A stretch of 64,000 nt of DNA from Paracamarosporium sp. OC-R06-R3 (lineage: Eukaryota; Ascomycota; Dothideomycetes; Pleosporales; Didymosphaeriaceae), in NCBI GenBank assembly GCA_019828545.1, contig JACVRA010000238.1:1-64000 (forward strand). Reading direction: 5' to 3'. Of this stretch, positions 10,506 through 21,786 are shown piece after piece. The notes under the pieces are model-generated. The model was not told where the DNA came from. It ran no database searches and saw only the letters and a list, made by a program, of their open reading frames with translations. Each line of letters starts with the position of its first letter. The stretch's first letter is position 1. A program made the position numbers and the translations under genes.

Positions 10506-12348
10506 ATGACCTTTCGAGCTCTCCAGCGCCTAAGCCTAGGCTTAGGTCTTTTCTTGAGCGTGAATGCAATTGATCTAAGCACCTTTTCTGGACAGGCAGA
10601 AACGAAGCTGCTCATGGAACAAGTTGCAGGTCAAGAAACGACGACTGAGGCTAGAGATTTACTTCTCCAGGCCGTGAACGATCCTCCTGATTATACGTGC
10701 ACCGCAAAGAAACGCTGCGACTTGGGATGTTGCGGGCCTCTGTAAGTTAGGTTTCTCGGCAGGTGCGCATAGTCATAATTCTAACGTGTCGTTAGTGATG
10801 ATACCGGCACTGGTGCTTGTGGCTTCGGTCCTACCTTCTGTGGCAATGATTGCACAAGCGACTGCAAGCGAAAGTCCGAGTGTGATGGCGGTGGTTGGGG
10901 TGAGCAGTATGCCAACATGACCACTTGCCCGCTCAACGTGTGCTGCAGCAAGCACGGCTTCTGCGGCACGACAGTCGACTTCTGTGGTCCCAATCCTGTG
11001 GCACAACCTCAATGCGATGTCTCGCGGCGGACTTCTGACGGTCGCACCATCGGATACTATGAGGGCTGGAACTATCAGCGCCCGTGTGGCAACATGGAGC
11101 CTGAGAAGATTCCCTTAGGCCACTGGACGCACATCAACTTCGCCTTTGCTCTTATCAACCCCAAGACGTTTCACATCGAGGATATGGATTCCGGAACCGG
11201 ATCGCGTTATGGCAGGGTCGCGGCGCTCAAGGAAAAGCAGCCAGATCTCAAAATTTGGATTGCAGTTGGTGGTTGGGCTATGAATGATCCTGGCCCATAT
11301 CGAACGGCCTTCTCCGACATGGCCGGCGACGAAGCCAATCAAGACAAGTTTTTTGACTCGCTGCTGACGTTCTTGAGAAAGTATGATATGGATGGCGTTG
11401 ACTTAGACTGGGAGTAGTAAGTGATGAAGCCTTCATAGTATTAAACCTGTTCTAAGAGCTGACGCACACACTCTAGCCCCGTAGCGGAAGACCGCGGCGG
11501 TATCCCCGAGGACTTTGACAATTACGTCAATCTTCTTAGGCGTCTGAGAGCCCGCTTGAACGCATCCGGAAAGGAGTATGGCATCAGTCTAACCCTCGTA
11601 AGCGGCACACCCTTCTTCACCTCCTGGCGATTCGTGGCTAACTTTAACAGCCCGCTTCTTACTGGTATCTTCGAGGTTTCAATCTTCAAGAGATGGAGCC
11701 GTATCTCGACTGGTTCAACGTGATGACCTACGACATCCACGGCGTCTGGGATGCCAAGATTGATAGCCTTGGCCCTTATGCTCAGGCACATACCAACCTG
11801 ACCGAGATCAAGATGGGTCTCGAGCTCCTATGGCGCAACAATATCAACCCAGAACGTGTTACACTTGGACTTGGCTTTTACGGACGTAGCTTCACGATGA
11901 AAGATCCTGGGTGCATGAAGGCCGGCTGCGAATTTTCCGAAGGCGCGAATGGTGGCTCCTGCACTGGAACGCCTGGCGTTTTATCGGCAGCTGAGATCAA
12001 TGAGATCATCAAAAACGGCGCCAAAATCACGTACGATGAAGAGGCCGCCGTGCAGATTGTCACCTGGGAATCTAATCAGTGGGTTTCTTTTGACGATACT
12101 AAGACGCTGGGAATGAAGGTTGATTTTGCTAATCAGCATTGTCTAGGAGGGTAAGAACTACCACTGCTCATTGTTGAATACTCTTTATTTACTAACTACG
12201 CATTAGAACCATGGTCTGGGCTATAGATTTAGATGATGGCTCGCTCACCAAAGCCCTTGGAAAGAACATTCAACGACCTGAGTTACCCACATATTCGCCG
12301 AGGTATTACTTCGAGTGTGGCAACATTCCTGATAAATCAGAATTGTAG
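10506..12348 (+). CDS. secreted GH18 chitinase with CBM18 chitin-binding domain
   Basis: Exons 10506-10741, 10796-11416, 11477-11597, 11651-12150 and 12207-12348 give 539 aa. A signal peptide ends near residue 20. A Cys-rich stretch at about 70-115 and a hevein-type CBM18 (CPLNVCCSKHGFCG) at about 138-160 precede the GH18 barrel. The catalytic signature DGVDLDWE, with Glu as proton donor, sits near 277-284. The fourth intron-exon join restores PASYWYLRGF, a typical GH18 strand, which supports the model. The enzyme cleaves chitin outside the cell. The CBM18-GH18 layout resembles subgroup C fungal chitinases, although no LysM domain lies within this protein. Such chitinases are often found beside LysM genes, and a six-LysM gene lies 2.4 kb downstream. 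Confidence 0.93.
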
Positions 12349-12677
12349 ATAACAATTCTATATTCTTAATATTGCAAATCAAATTTCAAGAAGCATGAAA
12401 TATATTACCTTGCGGTGAGAGCATATTTTAACTCATCTCCCAGTATGTGGTGAAGCGAACAGTACTAAGAAATTATCACGAGATCAAACTTTGACCATAT
12501 ACTTTCGGATGGGAAAATTGGAGGTGAGTCTGGCTTGCATGGGAAAGCTTTTAGCTCATCGTGATGTGTACACTGGATTCTCGAAACTTGTTGAATCAGA
12601 TAATATTGCTAGAACCTAATAACTAGATAGAAAATCCCAGTGACTCGTGCTTGTACATGTGCTCCCCGCCCCTTCCC
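12349..12677. other. convergent intergenic region
   Basis: About 330 AT-rich nt between the 3' ends of the chitinase and the metalloprotease. Nothing else is seen. Confidence 0.4.
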
Positions 12678-13916
12678 TCAGCATAGTCCAGCTGCAGTGT
12701 CACCGGCACGTTTGTTCTTATTCCTGCTTCTTTTGAAGAGGTTTCTCAATTTACTCGACTTTGAAGTATGCACCGTACCCGGCGTCGTGGCAGCCGTCGT
12801 GCCATAAAGCGCGATCAGGCGGGAATAGTCCATTGCAGAGGGAGCCAGGCGATTCGGAATGGGGCTTCCATCTTGGTAGCTCATGACAACAAGACGGTCG
12901 TCGGAAAGGCCTTTGCCACCTGCACCGGATGGGTACATCATGAGCGAATCCGGGTCAAATTGGTCATCCATTTCCACTTTGGCAGTGTTTGCCAGAGGGA
13001 TCCACTCGGCAGCACTGAATTTGTGTTTGGCGGCAGCGACCTGAGAGACGCAAAGGCGTAGAAGATCGGTCTCTAGGTCGTTCTTCTCCTTTGTCTTCTC
13101 CTTTATCTTGTCCTGGTCTTGTAACTTAGCAATTTCCTCGACCAACTTATCAATTTTTGCCTGCACCCTTGCACGAGCTGCGTCATAGTCTTTGAGGTTC
13201 TGGCAATTGAACTTGTTGGTCTGGAAGCGGATATCGGCACCGTTGATCTGGGGGAAACCCCAGCCAACGTCTCCAGAGGTTACTTTCCAGTAGTGAGGAT
13301 TTTGATGCTCATGGTGAAGACCCCATACGTGACCGAGCTCATGAGCAACGTTGGCGGTAATATCGTCTTGGCCGATACCTTCCATATCGGAAAGATGAGT
13401 GAAAGGCCCTTCGATGGCATTCTCGGGGTCTTCTCTGTTGGCGGCTTCATCGATTGGGGGTATGCCTAGCGTCGATGCGAGCCTGCCTTCGGAATTGTAG
13501 TAGATGCGCAGGACGGTCTTCCGCTGCGAATCGCATTCATTATCGTCTGTAACTTCCTCATAAGAGAAACCGTGCTGATCTCTAAGGACAGCCCATGCTT
13601 CGATAGCTTGGTGCCAGAGTCCTCGTACTACGGCGTCGGGATCTTTATCGTCATAGCAATATCTGATCTTCCTGTTCGGCCATAGGCGTGGCGCTGAGTC
13701 ATCTCCCGGGAGGTTCTTGATCGATATACCGCGTCTGGCAAGTTGCGATGTCGCGTTGAGCGTCTCCGTGGTCACATAGTTCGGGCTAGGATTCGTCCGC
13801 TTGTTTGGGGCTTTTGCTTCAAAGAATCTGCTGCCGCCGAGGACAAATTCGGCACCGGCCAGCAAGAAGCTAATGATGAAGATAGGAGAAAAGTACATGG
13901 TGAATGAGTAAACCAA
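12678..13916 (-). CDS. secreted astacin-like zinc metalloprotease with coiled-coil insert
   Basis: 412 aa, single exon. It has a signal peptide (hydrophobic run at residues 9-27). The zinc site HExxHxxGxxH is complete: His192, Glu193, His196, Gly199, His202 in HELGHVWGLHH. The Met-turn SLMMYP lies near 338. This is a metzincin of the ZnMc/astacin type. Between the zinc site and the Met-turn lies a charged helical stretch (about 240-285) rich in Lys/Glu/Leu heptads, predicted to form a coiled coil. That is not usual for astacins. The C terminus is basic (KRSRNKNKRAG). It sits between the chitinase and the LysM gene, so a role in processing chitin-binding or cell-wall proteins is possible but only inferred. 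Confidence 0.87.
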   Translation of the reverse strand: MVYSFTMYFSPIFIISFLLAGAEFVLGGSRFFEAKAPNKRTNPSPNYVTTETLNATSQLARRGISIKNLPGDDSAPRLWPNRKIRYCYDDKDPDAVVRGLWHQAIEAWAVLRDQHGFSYEEVTDDNECDSQRKTVLRIYYNSEGRLASTLGIPPIDEAANREDPENAIEGPFTHLSDMEGIGQDDITANVAHELGHVWGLHHEHQNPHYWKVTSGDVGWGFPQINGADIRFQTNKFNCQNLKDYDAARARVQAKIDKLVEEIAKLQDQDKIKEKTKEKNDLETDLLRLCVSQVAAAKHKFSAAEWIPLANTAKVEMDDQFDPDSLMMYPSGAGGKGLSDDRLVVMSYQDGSPIPNRLAPSAMDYSRLIALYGTTAATTPGTVHTSKSSKLRNLFKRSRNKNKRAGDTAAGLC

Positions 13917-14716
13917 ACGATTGATACGTGATTGAGGTGTTCAAGGGAGTGACTTGACGAGTAAGTGGTGTTCGATGGCAGGTTGATAGTGCCTCGGACC
14001 CGATCAGGAAAACCACTCTCGGATCCAAATTGTTATGGTCAGGTAGAGAAAGCTAAAAACCATGGGCATGTCGGCGGTGTCCGTCTCCTAGTTTTGGCCC
14101 CAGCTTGCTTACCGTATTACAACGCCCGACTACACGAGCTTACGTTTGTTTCTTGAAGGAGGTATGCAATCTCCTTACATCGACCCATGACTACCAAATT
14201 GTAAGTTTTAGTACGAATCCGGTTGCTGACCCGGATAGAGGGTTGCACGGTAGTCAGCCTTACAACGCCCTTATTTTGCCAAGCCCTGCCTTCAAATCTT
14301 GCGGGTCCCTGCAGTTGATGTCGGCTGCATTAGCGTGACCAGGGGCGTGGTCAAGTGCTAGTATCTTGATTGCTGCCAAGATTGTCTGGATGCATCGCCA
14401 TGCATAGGTCTTGATCGTCGTTAGGCGACTCAGATATTGGAATGTCAGACTCATGTGTGTTAGGGCGTCAGGCAGACTGATTCCCGATCTCGAGTCTGCG
14501 CTTTCGCTCCTGTTTTCTCTTGTCTGAAGCTATCAGGTTTGTCTTCTAATCCCACTCTTTAGTAAAGTCACCCACTTGCATCCAATCTACCGTGGTGTGT
14601 GCAATTGTCTTCGTGATTTTATCACGCCGTCTGGTCTGTTAGGAATTGGCCATACTGAGGTTTCCAGCAAGCTTCGTTGCTCAACTTCTCACCCAGTCGT
14701 TCTTTCAGTACACATT
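13917..14716. other. divergent intergenic region
   Basis: About 800 nt between the divergent starts of the metalloprotease and the LysM gene, likely holding both promoters. The LysM reading frame is open back to an ATG at 14576, but that N terminus has no signal peptide, so it is treated as 5' UTR. Confidence 0.45.
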
Positions 14717-16611
14717 ATGCGGCTTTCCATCCAAACAAAAGCTTGGTTCGCTGCTGGCCTCATAATTCCAGTCATTTTTGCTCAAGACTCTAGTCCTGGC
14801 GGCCCAGTCCATCCAGGTCAGCCCGAGAACTGCAACGGATGGCACACCGTTGTTAAGGGCGATACCTGCCAGAGCGTGCCCCAGAAATATGGCATCTCGT
14901 TCGAGCAGTTCCTCGCCTGGAACCCTGCCGTGTCCTCCGACTGCCTCACCAACTTCTGGTTGGAATCGGCCTACTGCGTGAGGGTTGGACAGAGCAGCTC
15001 CAAACCACCGACAACCTCATCCACATCCGGGACTAGCATTTCCAGTTCCAGGTCCGTATCCCAGACGACCATCACCTCGGTATCGAAGGCAACAACTTCA
15101 TCCATCATCCCCACCTCTTCGTTCAACTCAACTTACTCAACCTTGCATCCCGTCACCTCGTGGAATGTGTCAGCAACGAGTACTGACAGGACGTGGCCGC
15201 CTACCAAGACGCTCGCGGGTCAGACAACGATCTGCAATGCGTGGCATCGTGTGATGCCTGGCGACACATGTCAACGGCTGATGAACAAGTACGGCTTCCA
15301 GTCTATCGATATTTTCTTAGGCTGGAACCCCGCCGCCAAGGAGGACTGTGAAATGCTCATTGCCGACTATTGGCTATGCGTCGGTGTCCAGCGGCAGCAA
15401 TACAATACGGATCTCGAATGGGAGACGGCTCAGCCTGAGTTCACTGAGCCTCCCGAGCCCACGGAGTATACATCTGTGACGTTGCCAACGGCTGATTCGA
15501 GTTTCGTGCCGACGCCTTCTCAGGGACCTATGCCTACCAACTGCAAGGCATTCCACAAAGCTGAAGCGAATCAAAATTGCAACGACCTTGTCAGCTTATA
15601 CGGTTACTTCTCGCAACAGCAGTTTCTATCGTGGAATCCAGCTCTTGATGGCAATTGCCTGGGCTTGTGGCTCGACACATACTATTGCGTCGGCGCATAC
15701 TCTGATAATGACCTTCCGTTGCCGGCACACCAGACGACTAAACCTACTGCGGGCAACATTCCTGCGGGGTCGCCTAGCGATTGCGCACGTTGGTACCAAA
15801 CCACCCCCGGTGACACATGCGCCTTAATCGCACGCATGTTCGGCAGCTTTAGCGTCGCTGATTTCGTGCAATGGAACCCATCCGTCCTTAGTGATTGCAG
15901 CGGGATCGTCACAAAGGCATGGTATTGCGCAGGTCGCCCGAGCACGCCCACGACACGTACCGATGGCGCACCGTCACCGACCCAGATACCGAGCACACGG
16001 CCTACCCAGTCAGGCATTGCTACGGCGTGTTCCAATTACTGGTTTGTGGGAGACGACGATACCTGTGACAGTATTGTGCGGCAGGCTGGCATATCGCTTG
16101 ATGACTTCTACAGTTGGAACAAAGCCATCACGGTAGGCTCATGTGCAGGCCTCAAGTCGGACTTTTACGTCTGTGTAGGTGTCAGCGGCCAGGGAGGCAG
16201 CAGTGAGTCATCGACTGCAATCAAGACAACGCAAAGGTCCTCGTCAACTCAGCCTGCAACGACAACGACTGCAGCACCACAGCCGGTGGAGACGCCATCA
16301 CCTGTCCGTGAGGGTATGACGGAGAAGTGCGTACGATTCTACCTGCAGCAGCCTGGCGAATTTTGCGGAGCGATAGCATCTAATGCCGGCATTTCCTTGG
16401 CGTAAGTCTTTTCTTCACTCAAGCTCATCCTGTCCCTTACGTGACTCTTCTGATATGGTGCTTGCGCTGACTGCCTACGTACAGCCAATTTTACGAATGG
16501 AACCCGGCAGTTGGTAAAGATTGCGAAAACCTGTGGCCCGAGTACTTCTACTGTGTCGGTGTGAGTGGTCCAGCAACGACTATTGCTCGGAGGTTAGCTG
16601 TGCCGACGTAG
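14717..16611 (+). CDS. secreted protein with six LysM domains
   Basis: Exons 14717-16401 and 16485-16611 (intron 16402-16484) give 603 aa. The start at 14717 gives a good signal peptide ending near FAQDSS. Six LysM units start near residues 40, 173, 276, 357, 438 and 539. Each has a GDTC-like turn and ends with a WNPAV...C...YCVG pattern; the third and fifth have altered turns. Ser/Thr/Pro linkers separate them. The last LysM is completed by the second exon ([13 protein letters not shown]). LysM domains bind chitin oligomers. Secreted fungal LysM proteins can shield chitin or bind it to dampen host recognition; which applies here is not known. Proximity to a GH18-CBM18 chitinase fits the known pairing of these families. 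Confidence 0.92.
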
Positions 16612-16940
16612 AGCTCTTAAGGTGTATGTCTAAGTGTATAAACAAGGTGCCGATGTTTTCGGCGCTTGGATAAAGTGCCTTACGTATTCAGACTAGCGTA
16701 GCTTAGCCTCCTTTAGCTCCTTGGCATCAGTGAGATGTTCAGATTGCGAGTCCATCAGCGGCTGCTCCGTTACGGGGTGATAACGCCTTCTTAATCAGCC
16801 ACCACGGCTCGGCATATGTATTTAGTTAGCCAAAGGCATCGCTTTTGAACAAGTTACCTTGCTCAGCTTCAATCACCTTGGCAATGTGACCGGACCTGTG
16901 TACACCGACTGACCACCTACCTATTGACCTTTTCTCCTTC
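16612..16940. other. intergenic region
   Basis: About 330 nt between the LysM gene and the following gene on the same strand. Nothing recognised. Confidence 0.4.
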
Positions 16941-18020
16941 GTGAAGAACATCTACCTCACGACAATGCCCAAATTCAGCGCATGGGTGAAGAAACACCTG
17001 AGTCTCAAACCTGGTCCCAAAAAGCGTTCCAAAGATGCGCTACCAGTGCTTCCTTCGCCACGCCGTCCTATCACGCAAGAGTCATTCGCTACAGCTGCAT
17101 GCCTACTCTTCCAGTTGCCCTGGGACGTTCGGAGTATAATCCTCTCGATCGCTTTTGGTAGTCGCACTCTCCACATGGACCTTGTGCGTCGAGACGAAGC
17201 CTGGCAATGGAGAGGTCTCGTCTGCTATCAGAATGACCATGGATCTCAGCCTTCTCCGCTTAGCCCTTGGTCTGGTCCGCACGTTTGGAACGACCCATGC
17301 TTGCATCATGAGCGCCAAAGAAAGTTCCCGGAAGACAAAGTCGGCGTCATGGGCTTTTTGCTGTCGTGCAGACAGGCGTATACTGAAGGCATTGATTTCC
17401 TGTACTCTGCCAATTGCATCAATATTCAGAGCGAGCCTCTGCTACTGAACCTCCCCCGGATCATTGCAACCAATCGAATCACGTCCATGACCTCTCTTGA
17501 GATAGTCATCAGGGTGCACTGGATCAAACGGAATAACGAAGAGCCAATCCTGAGCCTGGACCACTTGCAGCCTATTTTGGACAACATCGTCACGCACTGT
17601 CACAGCCTACGTAGCTTCTGCCTAGCTTTCTTAGGCGCCAGCGACAAGTATGACCGTGCGTGCGAGATTCTCGATGGCCTAGCGTTGCCCATGCTCGACA
17701 CATTCTACCGTTCCAAGCTGCTACGGGACATGAGAGTTGAGCTGCCCGCTGAGGCATATAAGCAGGCAAATGATTGGAAGATGATGGACCACCCGCACGA
17801 GGCGCCCGCCAAGGAGTGGAACAGAAGAGCTCTTTGGAGGTGCTTGGATGGCGAGGAGCCAACAGTCCAGTATAGGTCCTGCGAGCGCTACCCGCATCCG
17901 CCGCTTAAGCTACCGCTACAGGATGGTGAAGACGACACCGTGGAAAGTAACGGATACTGGTTCCGTGAAGGCGATGAGGGACCATTGGTCCCATACTTCG
18001 TCTGTTCGATGGGAGGATAA
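16941..18020 (+). CDS. DUF7730-like protein of unknown function
   Basis: 359 aa, single exon. A second ATG at 16965 gives a basic N terminus (MPKFSAWVKKH) and may be the true start. The layout fits the large fungal DUF7730 group: a hydrophobic segment near 55-70 (LFQLPWDVRSIILSIAFG) resembling a degenerate F-box, a later block LSCRQAYTEGIDFLYSAN, and a Leu-rich middle. These proteins have no known activity. No signal peptide or membrane segment is seen, so it is probably intracellular. It follows the LysM gene on the same strand without obvious functional link. Confidence 0.7.
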   Translation: MKNIYLTTMPKFSAWVKKHLSLKPGPKKRSKDALPVLPSPRRPITQESFATAACLLFQLPWDVRSIILSIAFGSRTLHMDLVRRDEAWQWRGLVCYQNDHGSQPSPLSPWSGPHVWNDPCLHHERQRKFPEDKVGVMGFLLSCRQAYTEGIDFLYSANCINIQSEPLLLNLPRIIATNRITSMTSLEIVIRVHWIKRNNEEPILSLDHLQPILDNIVTHCHSLRSFCLAFLGASDKYDRACEILDGLALPMLDTFYRSKLLRDMRVELPAEAYKQANDWKMMDHPHEAPAKEWNRRALWRCLDGEEPTVQYRSCERYPHPPLKLPLQDGEDDTVESNGYWFREGDEGPLVPYFVCSMGG

Positions 18021-18855
18021 GTGGCAGGTAGCGCAAAATCTCCTATCAGAATCCTGACAACGTCTTTTGTTTTTTTATAGCAGGCGTGGGATTGCTACTA
18101 CCCCTGTTTGTGTTTATCACCTTCCTTGGACACAACCTTGTGTGCTACATAGTATGATGATACTTACTCGGTTTCTAGATTGCTGTCTCTGGATGCACTT
18201 AAATTACTGTAGGAATAGAGAAGGGAAGAAAGACTTGGTTGTATATGGAACGCCAATGTCTCAGCTACGTATATGCTATTTCGACATGTTCTCTACTTAG
18301 TCTACTTAGGAGACACACCACTCAAGTGGCAATACCACCCTGTTGCCTCAGTAACTCCCTTCTCTCTTTATCTCTGCTGTTCACTCACAGAATCGAGGGG
18401 GTTGAGCTTGGTCTTCGAACAACTACACATCGGGACTCCTATCAATTCTTATATCCTAAGTTCTAGAAGATGTTTATTAAGCTAGGCAAACTCCAAAGGA
18501 ATTATGCAACCCACTCAGTATTTTACGAAGCACATATACTTGCGGACGTCGTTTTTAAGGTACCTACCGACAGCAGTAGACTACTTGCGTATGCCTTTAA
18601 CGCAATCTATTATCTTATACGTTAATTCATAGTGTACGTAGACTCTAGGCTTTTATTTATGTACTTCTAACATACATAACAGGAACCTTCAAGACGCCGC
18701 CCGCAACGGCAACAAAAACGCTCAACCCAATAATCAAGCCCTCCGCTATTATCTACCATACTAAATGCATCGTATAAATTTGCACATTAATATTATATAT
18801 GAACTGCCTCATGCTCCAGAGAGCTAGGCCATATTCACCTCCATTGCTGGGAGCT
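18021..18855. other. AT-rich convergent intergenic region
   Basis: About 835 nt, clearly AT-rich from about 18470 to 18830, between two convergent genes. Only short ORFs without domains. It could include decayed repeat DNA, but none is identified. Confidence 0.4.
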
Positions 18856-20438
18856 TCAAGCTAGAGGCATGTAGAAGCCAAAGGCATTCTTTGGATCATA
18901 TGCCTTCTTCAATGACTTCAACTTATCCAGTCTCCACTGTTCATGCCCATACAACTCAGGCAAGGGCTCGTCACCATATGCGTAGTTGACATACGCATGT
19001 CTCTTCTCCTTGGACGCATCGACACCACGGTAAAAAGCATCCTTCATAGCCTTCGCATGCTTGCGTGCATCATCATGCGTCTTCGCGTCATCACCTTCGT
19101 ACCACATGATAGCGCTCACCAGAATAGGTCGTGTGCGCTCCTCGGCAGCCAAAGCAGTGGACTTGGGGTCGATCTTAATCGCTGCATTGATGCCATAGTT
19201 CTCGAGCAGAACGGCAGAGGCACTGAAGCGGGGATCCAGGGTGTAATTGGAGAAGATGTTGTAGGCTTTACGAAGACCCTGCATGTCCCACTGGGGAAGA
19301 GCAGCACCAGCACCCAAAATATTGTTATTCTTACGGCAGACGGCGTTATATTTGTCGTTTCCGGTCACAGTGTACAGGTCAATGTAATTGACGTTCTCCG
19401 TGATAGTTGTGGAGACAGGCCCGAGAGCAATGAATTGATCAGCAAATTTTTGCATATCAGCCTTGGGGCCTTCGTAAGAGACAGTATATATGAGGACAGG
19501 CTATAACATGGATCAGTATCTTGGTTAATGTGGCACAAGGCTAATAATGTACTTACGTTAACGAGATCAATTGCGTCAACACGTGCGAAGACTCCAGTAA
19601 TCATTAGCTTCCCAGGTCGTGTTTTCGGGGTATCAATCTTATTGACGAGCGTGTACAGAGCTTCAAGCTTCTCTTGTGGAAAGATAAAGGCGAAGACCGT
19701 CCATTGGCCGACATCATAGACCTTGACCTGGAGGCTGGTGACGATACCAAAGTTGTGTCCCGCTCCACGCAGAGCCCAGTAAAGATCTGGGTTACGGGCA
19801 GCAGACGCGACAGCGACGGTTCCATTTGCAAGGACAACACGTGCTGACACTAGATTGTCCATCGCAAAACCAAATTGGTTCTGAAGTTGACCGTGACCGC
19901 CTCCAAGTAGTGGTCCAGCAACAGAGACGCATTCGCAGATGCCAGTCACTGCTTGCTTGCCCTCCTTGTAAAGGTCCGCAAGAGCCTCCCACTGTAGTGA
20001 GCCGCCTCCAATCGTAGCGGTCTTACCTCCTTTGTCCACTGTCGATCTGTTGAGCTTGCGAAGACTGATTTGAATGCCCCCCTTCAGTTCGTTCAGCGTC
20101 TTTGGCCATCCATGAGTTCCCGATACGGCCAAGAAGGGAATTTCATATTTGTTCGCATATTTGACCGTTGCTTGTATGTCAGCCTCGGTGGCTACCTCAA
20201 CGACGACCTTGTAGGCTGGGTTAATTCGTGGGTATGAAGCTCTCGCGACCAACGTCGTCCAATCACCATTGGATGGTGAGACAACATTGGCACTCTGCGA
20301 CAGCTTGGACTTTAGATCGGTAGCAGACCAAGATGCCGCGACAGTATCGGCACACTCTGCAACAAGGGCCTGAAGCAGCCAGGCTGCGAAGAAACAGGAG
20401 AAACGCATGGGAGAGATTGACGAGAGACCCAAGAACAC
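18856..20438 (-). CDS. secreted BBE-type FAD-dependent oxidoreductase
   Basis: Exons 19557-20438 and 18856-19500 (intron 19501-19556) give 508 aa. An inner ATG at 20408 gives a compact signal peptide (MRFSCFFAAWLLQALVAECA) and may be the real start. The FAD-binding half has VSGTHGW, whose His is the likely FAD anchor, then GICECVSVAGPLLGGGHG, whose Cys may be the second anchor, and RGAGHNFGIVTS. The C terminus has the BBE-type block YGHEQWRLDKLKSLKKAYDPKNAF. It is therefore a secreted oxidase with covalently bound FAD, probably acting on alcohols, sugars or aromatic alkaloid-like substrates; the exact substrate is not known. It is unrelated in detail to the oxidases at 252 and 60836. Confidence 0.9.
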
Positions 20439-21786
20439 GGATGGGAGCGAAGCCCTGTATGAAGAGATGCAGAAGTGATTGGGTTAATTGTCAAGATGCG
20501 GCGAAGATATGCAAGTTAACATCGCTTTCGCTCTTGAGCCGATGCACGTCGAAGCGAATCATGGCGTCGTTATCTCCCTGTCGGGCACCTGCAAGGGCGA
20601 CTTCTCATTTACCTGTTACCGGCGCAGATAAACCTAAAATGCATGAGGCTGAAGGAACGTGATAGCCGTACATGAACGTCGTGCAGCGCCCAGACCACTA
20701 CCGAGACGGCACAGAGCCCATTCGCTGACGCATTTACCGAAAAGAGTACAACTCCGGAGACCTCCATGCTCGCGTAATTTGCTTTTGTTTTGTTGTAGAT
20801 CCTTCAAGCCTCCGCACACGTTCAGGTGCCCCTCTGCTCACTCAGAATACGATTATGTTAACTATTTTCGGCATCCATCTGGGCACCTACCTATGTAACT
20901 ACAGAATATTGTCACGTCCGACGCATCCCATGAGGGTAAGAACCCCTCTTACTGACCAAGTAAAGTAGTGAAATGCGTCGGATGTGACAATACATACCCT
21001 GTAGATAGGTTGATGAACACTCTATAATCCATGCGACAACGACCCTTGTGTAAATAGTATGGTGACTTAGGCGTATCTAGAACTTGTAGTGAACTACGAT
21101 TTCTCCTTAAAACTTGATTTAGGAAGAATCCTATCAGAAGTTATACGACTTGGTAGGAGGTAGCCCGAGGTGTCATATACCGCTGGTAGATTATAGCTTT
21201 AGGCATCATCAGGCCGCACCCTGCCCGTTCTGATATCTGTCGAGAAGGAACATGCCTAGGAGATTGGCTCTTGATTTGTGAGGATAGAAGGATTCGACTT
21301 ACTAGTCTAGCGACCTAAGTACTCTAGTTACAGAGTATGGAGTATAGCGGCTGATCATACAGGAAGGTTTTACCTATCAATCATTGAGGATTTTATAAAA
21401 TGCGGGTCAGAAAAGAGACGTGCACAGCAGCGATTCAGTAATTTTCGCTCTATTTTGATGTGTCCAAGGGGAAAAAAGCCCTTCTGAGGCCCGTGGAGCC
21501 TGATCTCACCAACCGGAAGTCGAAGGATCACGCTATACTCCCGTAGGGAGGCGAGCCGATGCGTCTCCCGACGGCAAAGGTAGTTTGCGGAATTGCCTTC
21601 CCGCGGCCCGTGGGGTGCAGGGGTCAGGATCCCACTGAAACCCTATGCAGATTTGAGGCGAGCTGTTTTCAAAGCTTGCTTGGCAAGGATGATTATTTCC
21701 CTTACTACAGGAGATTTACATGGCAGCAGCCCGCCCATAATTGCATTCTGCACATTGCGATTGATCATCGGTCAAGCTTGGACAAG
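20439..21786. other. AT-rich intergenic region with inverted-repeat element
   Basis: About 1.35 kb between the divergent starts of the FAD oxidase and a membrane-protein gene. It contains the inverted repeat listed separately. The stretch 21000-21500 has no open coding frame and looks like decayed repeat DNA, but no family could be named. Confidence 0.45.
20887..21012. repeat. MITE-like inverted repeat
   Basis: Two arms face each other across about 46 nt. The inner 20 nt of each arm (20907-20926 and 20973-20992) match with a single C/T difference. Outside them, shorter matching blocks (acctat, ctacag) extend the similarity to about 40 nt per arm with small gaps. The loop contains a further small hairpin (gtaag/cttac). 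The size and layout suggest a non-autonomous MITE or a solo hairpin element. No clear target-site duplication was found. Confidence 0.6.

Noticed and set aside
21541..21650. tRNA-like GC-rich stretch before the DUF7703-like gene
   Set aside because: No consistent cloverleaf or A/B box pair could be drawn.
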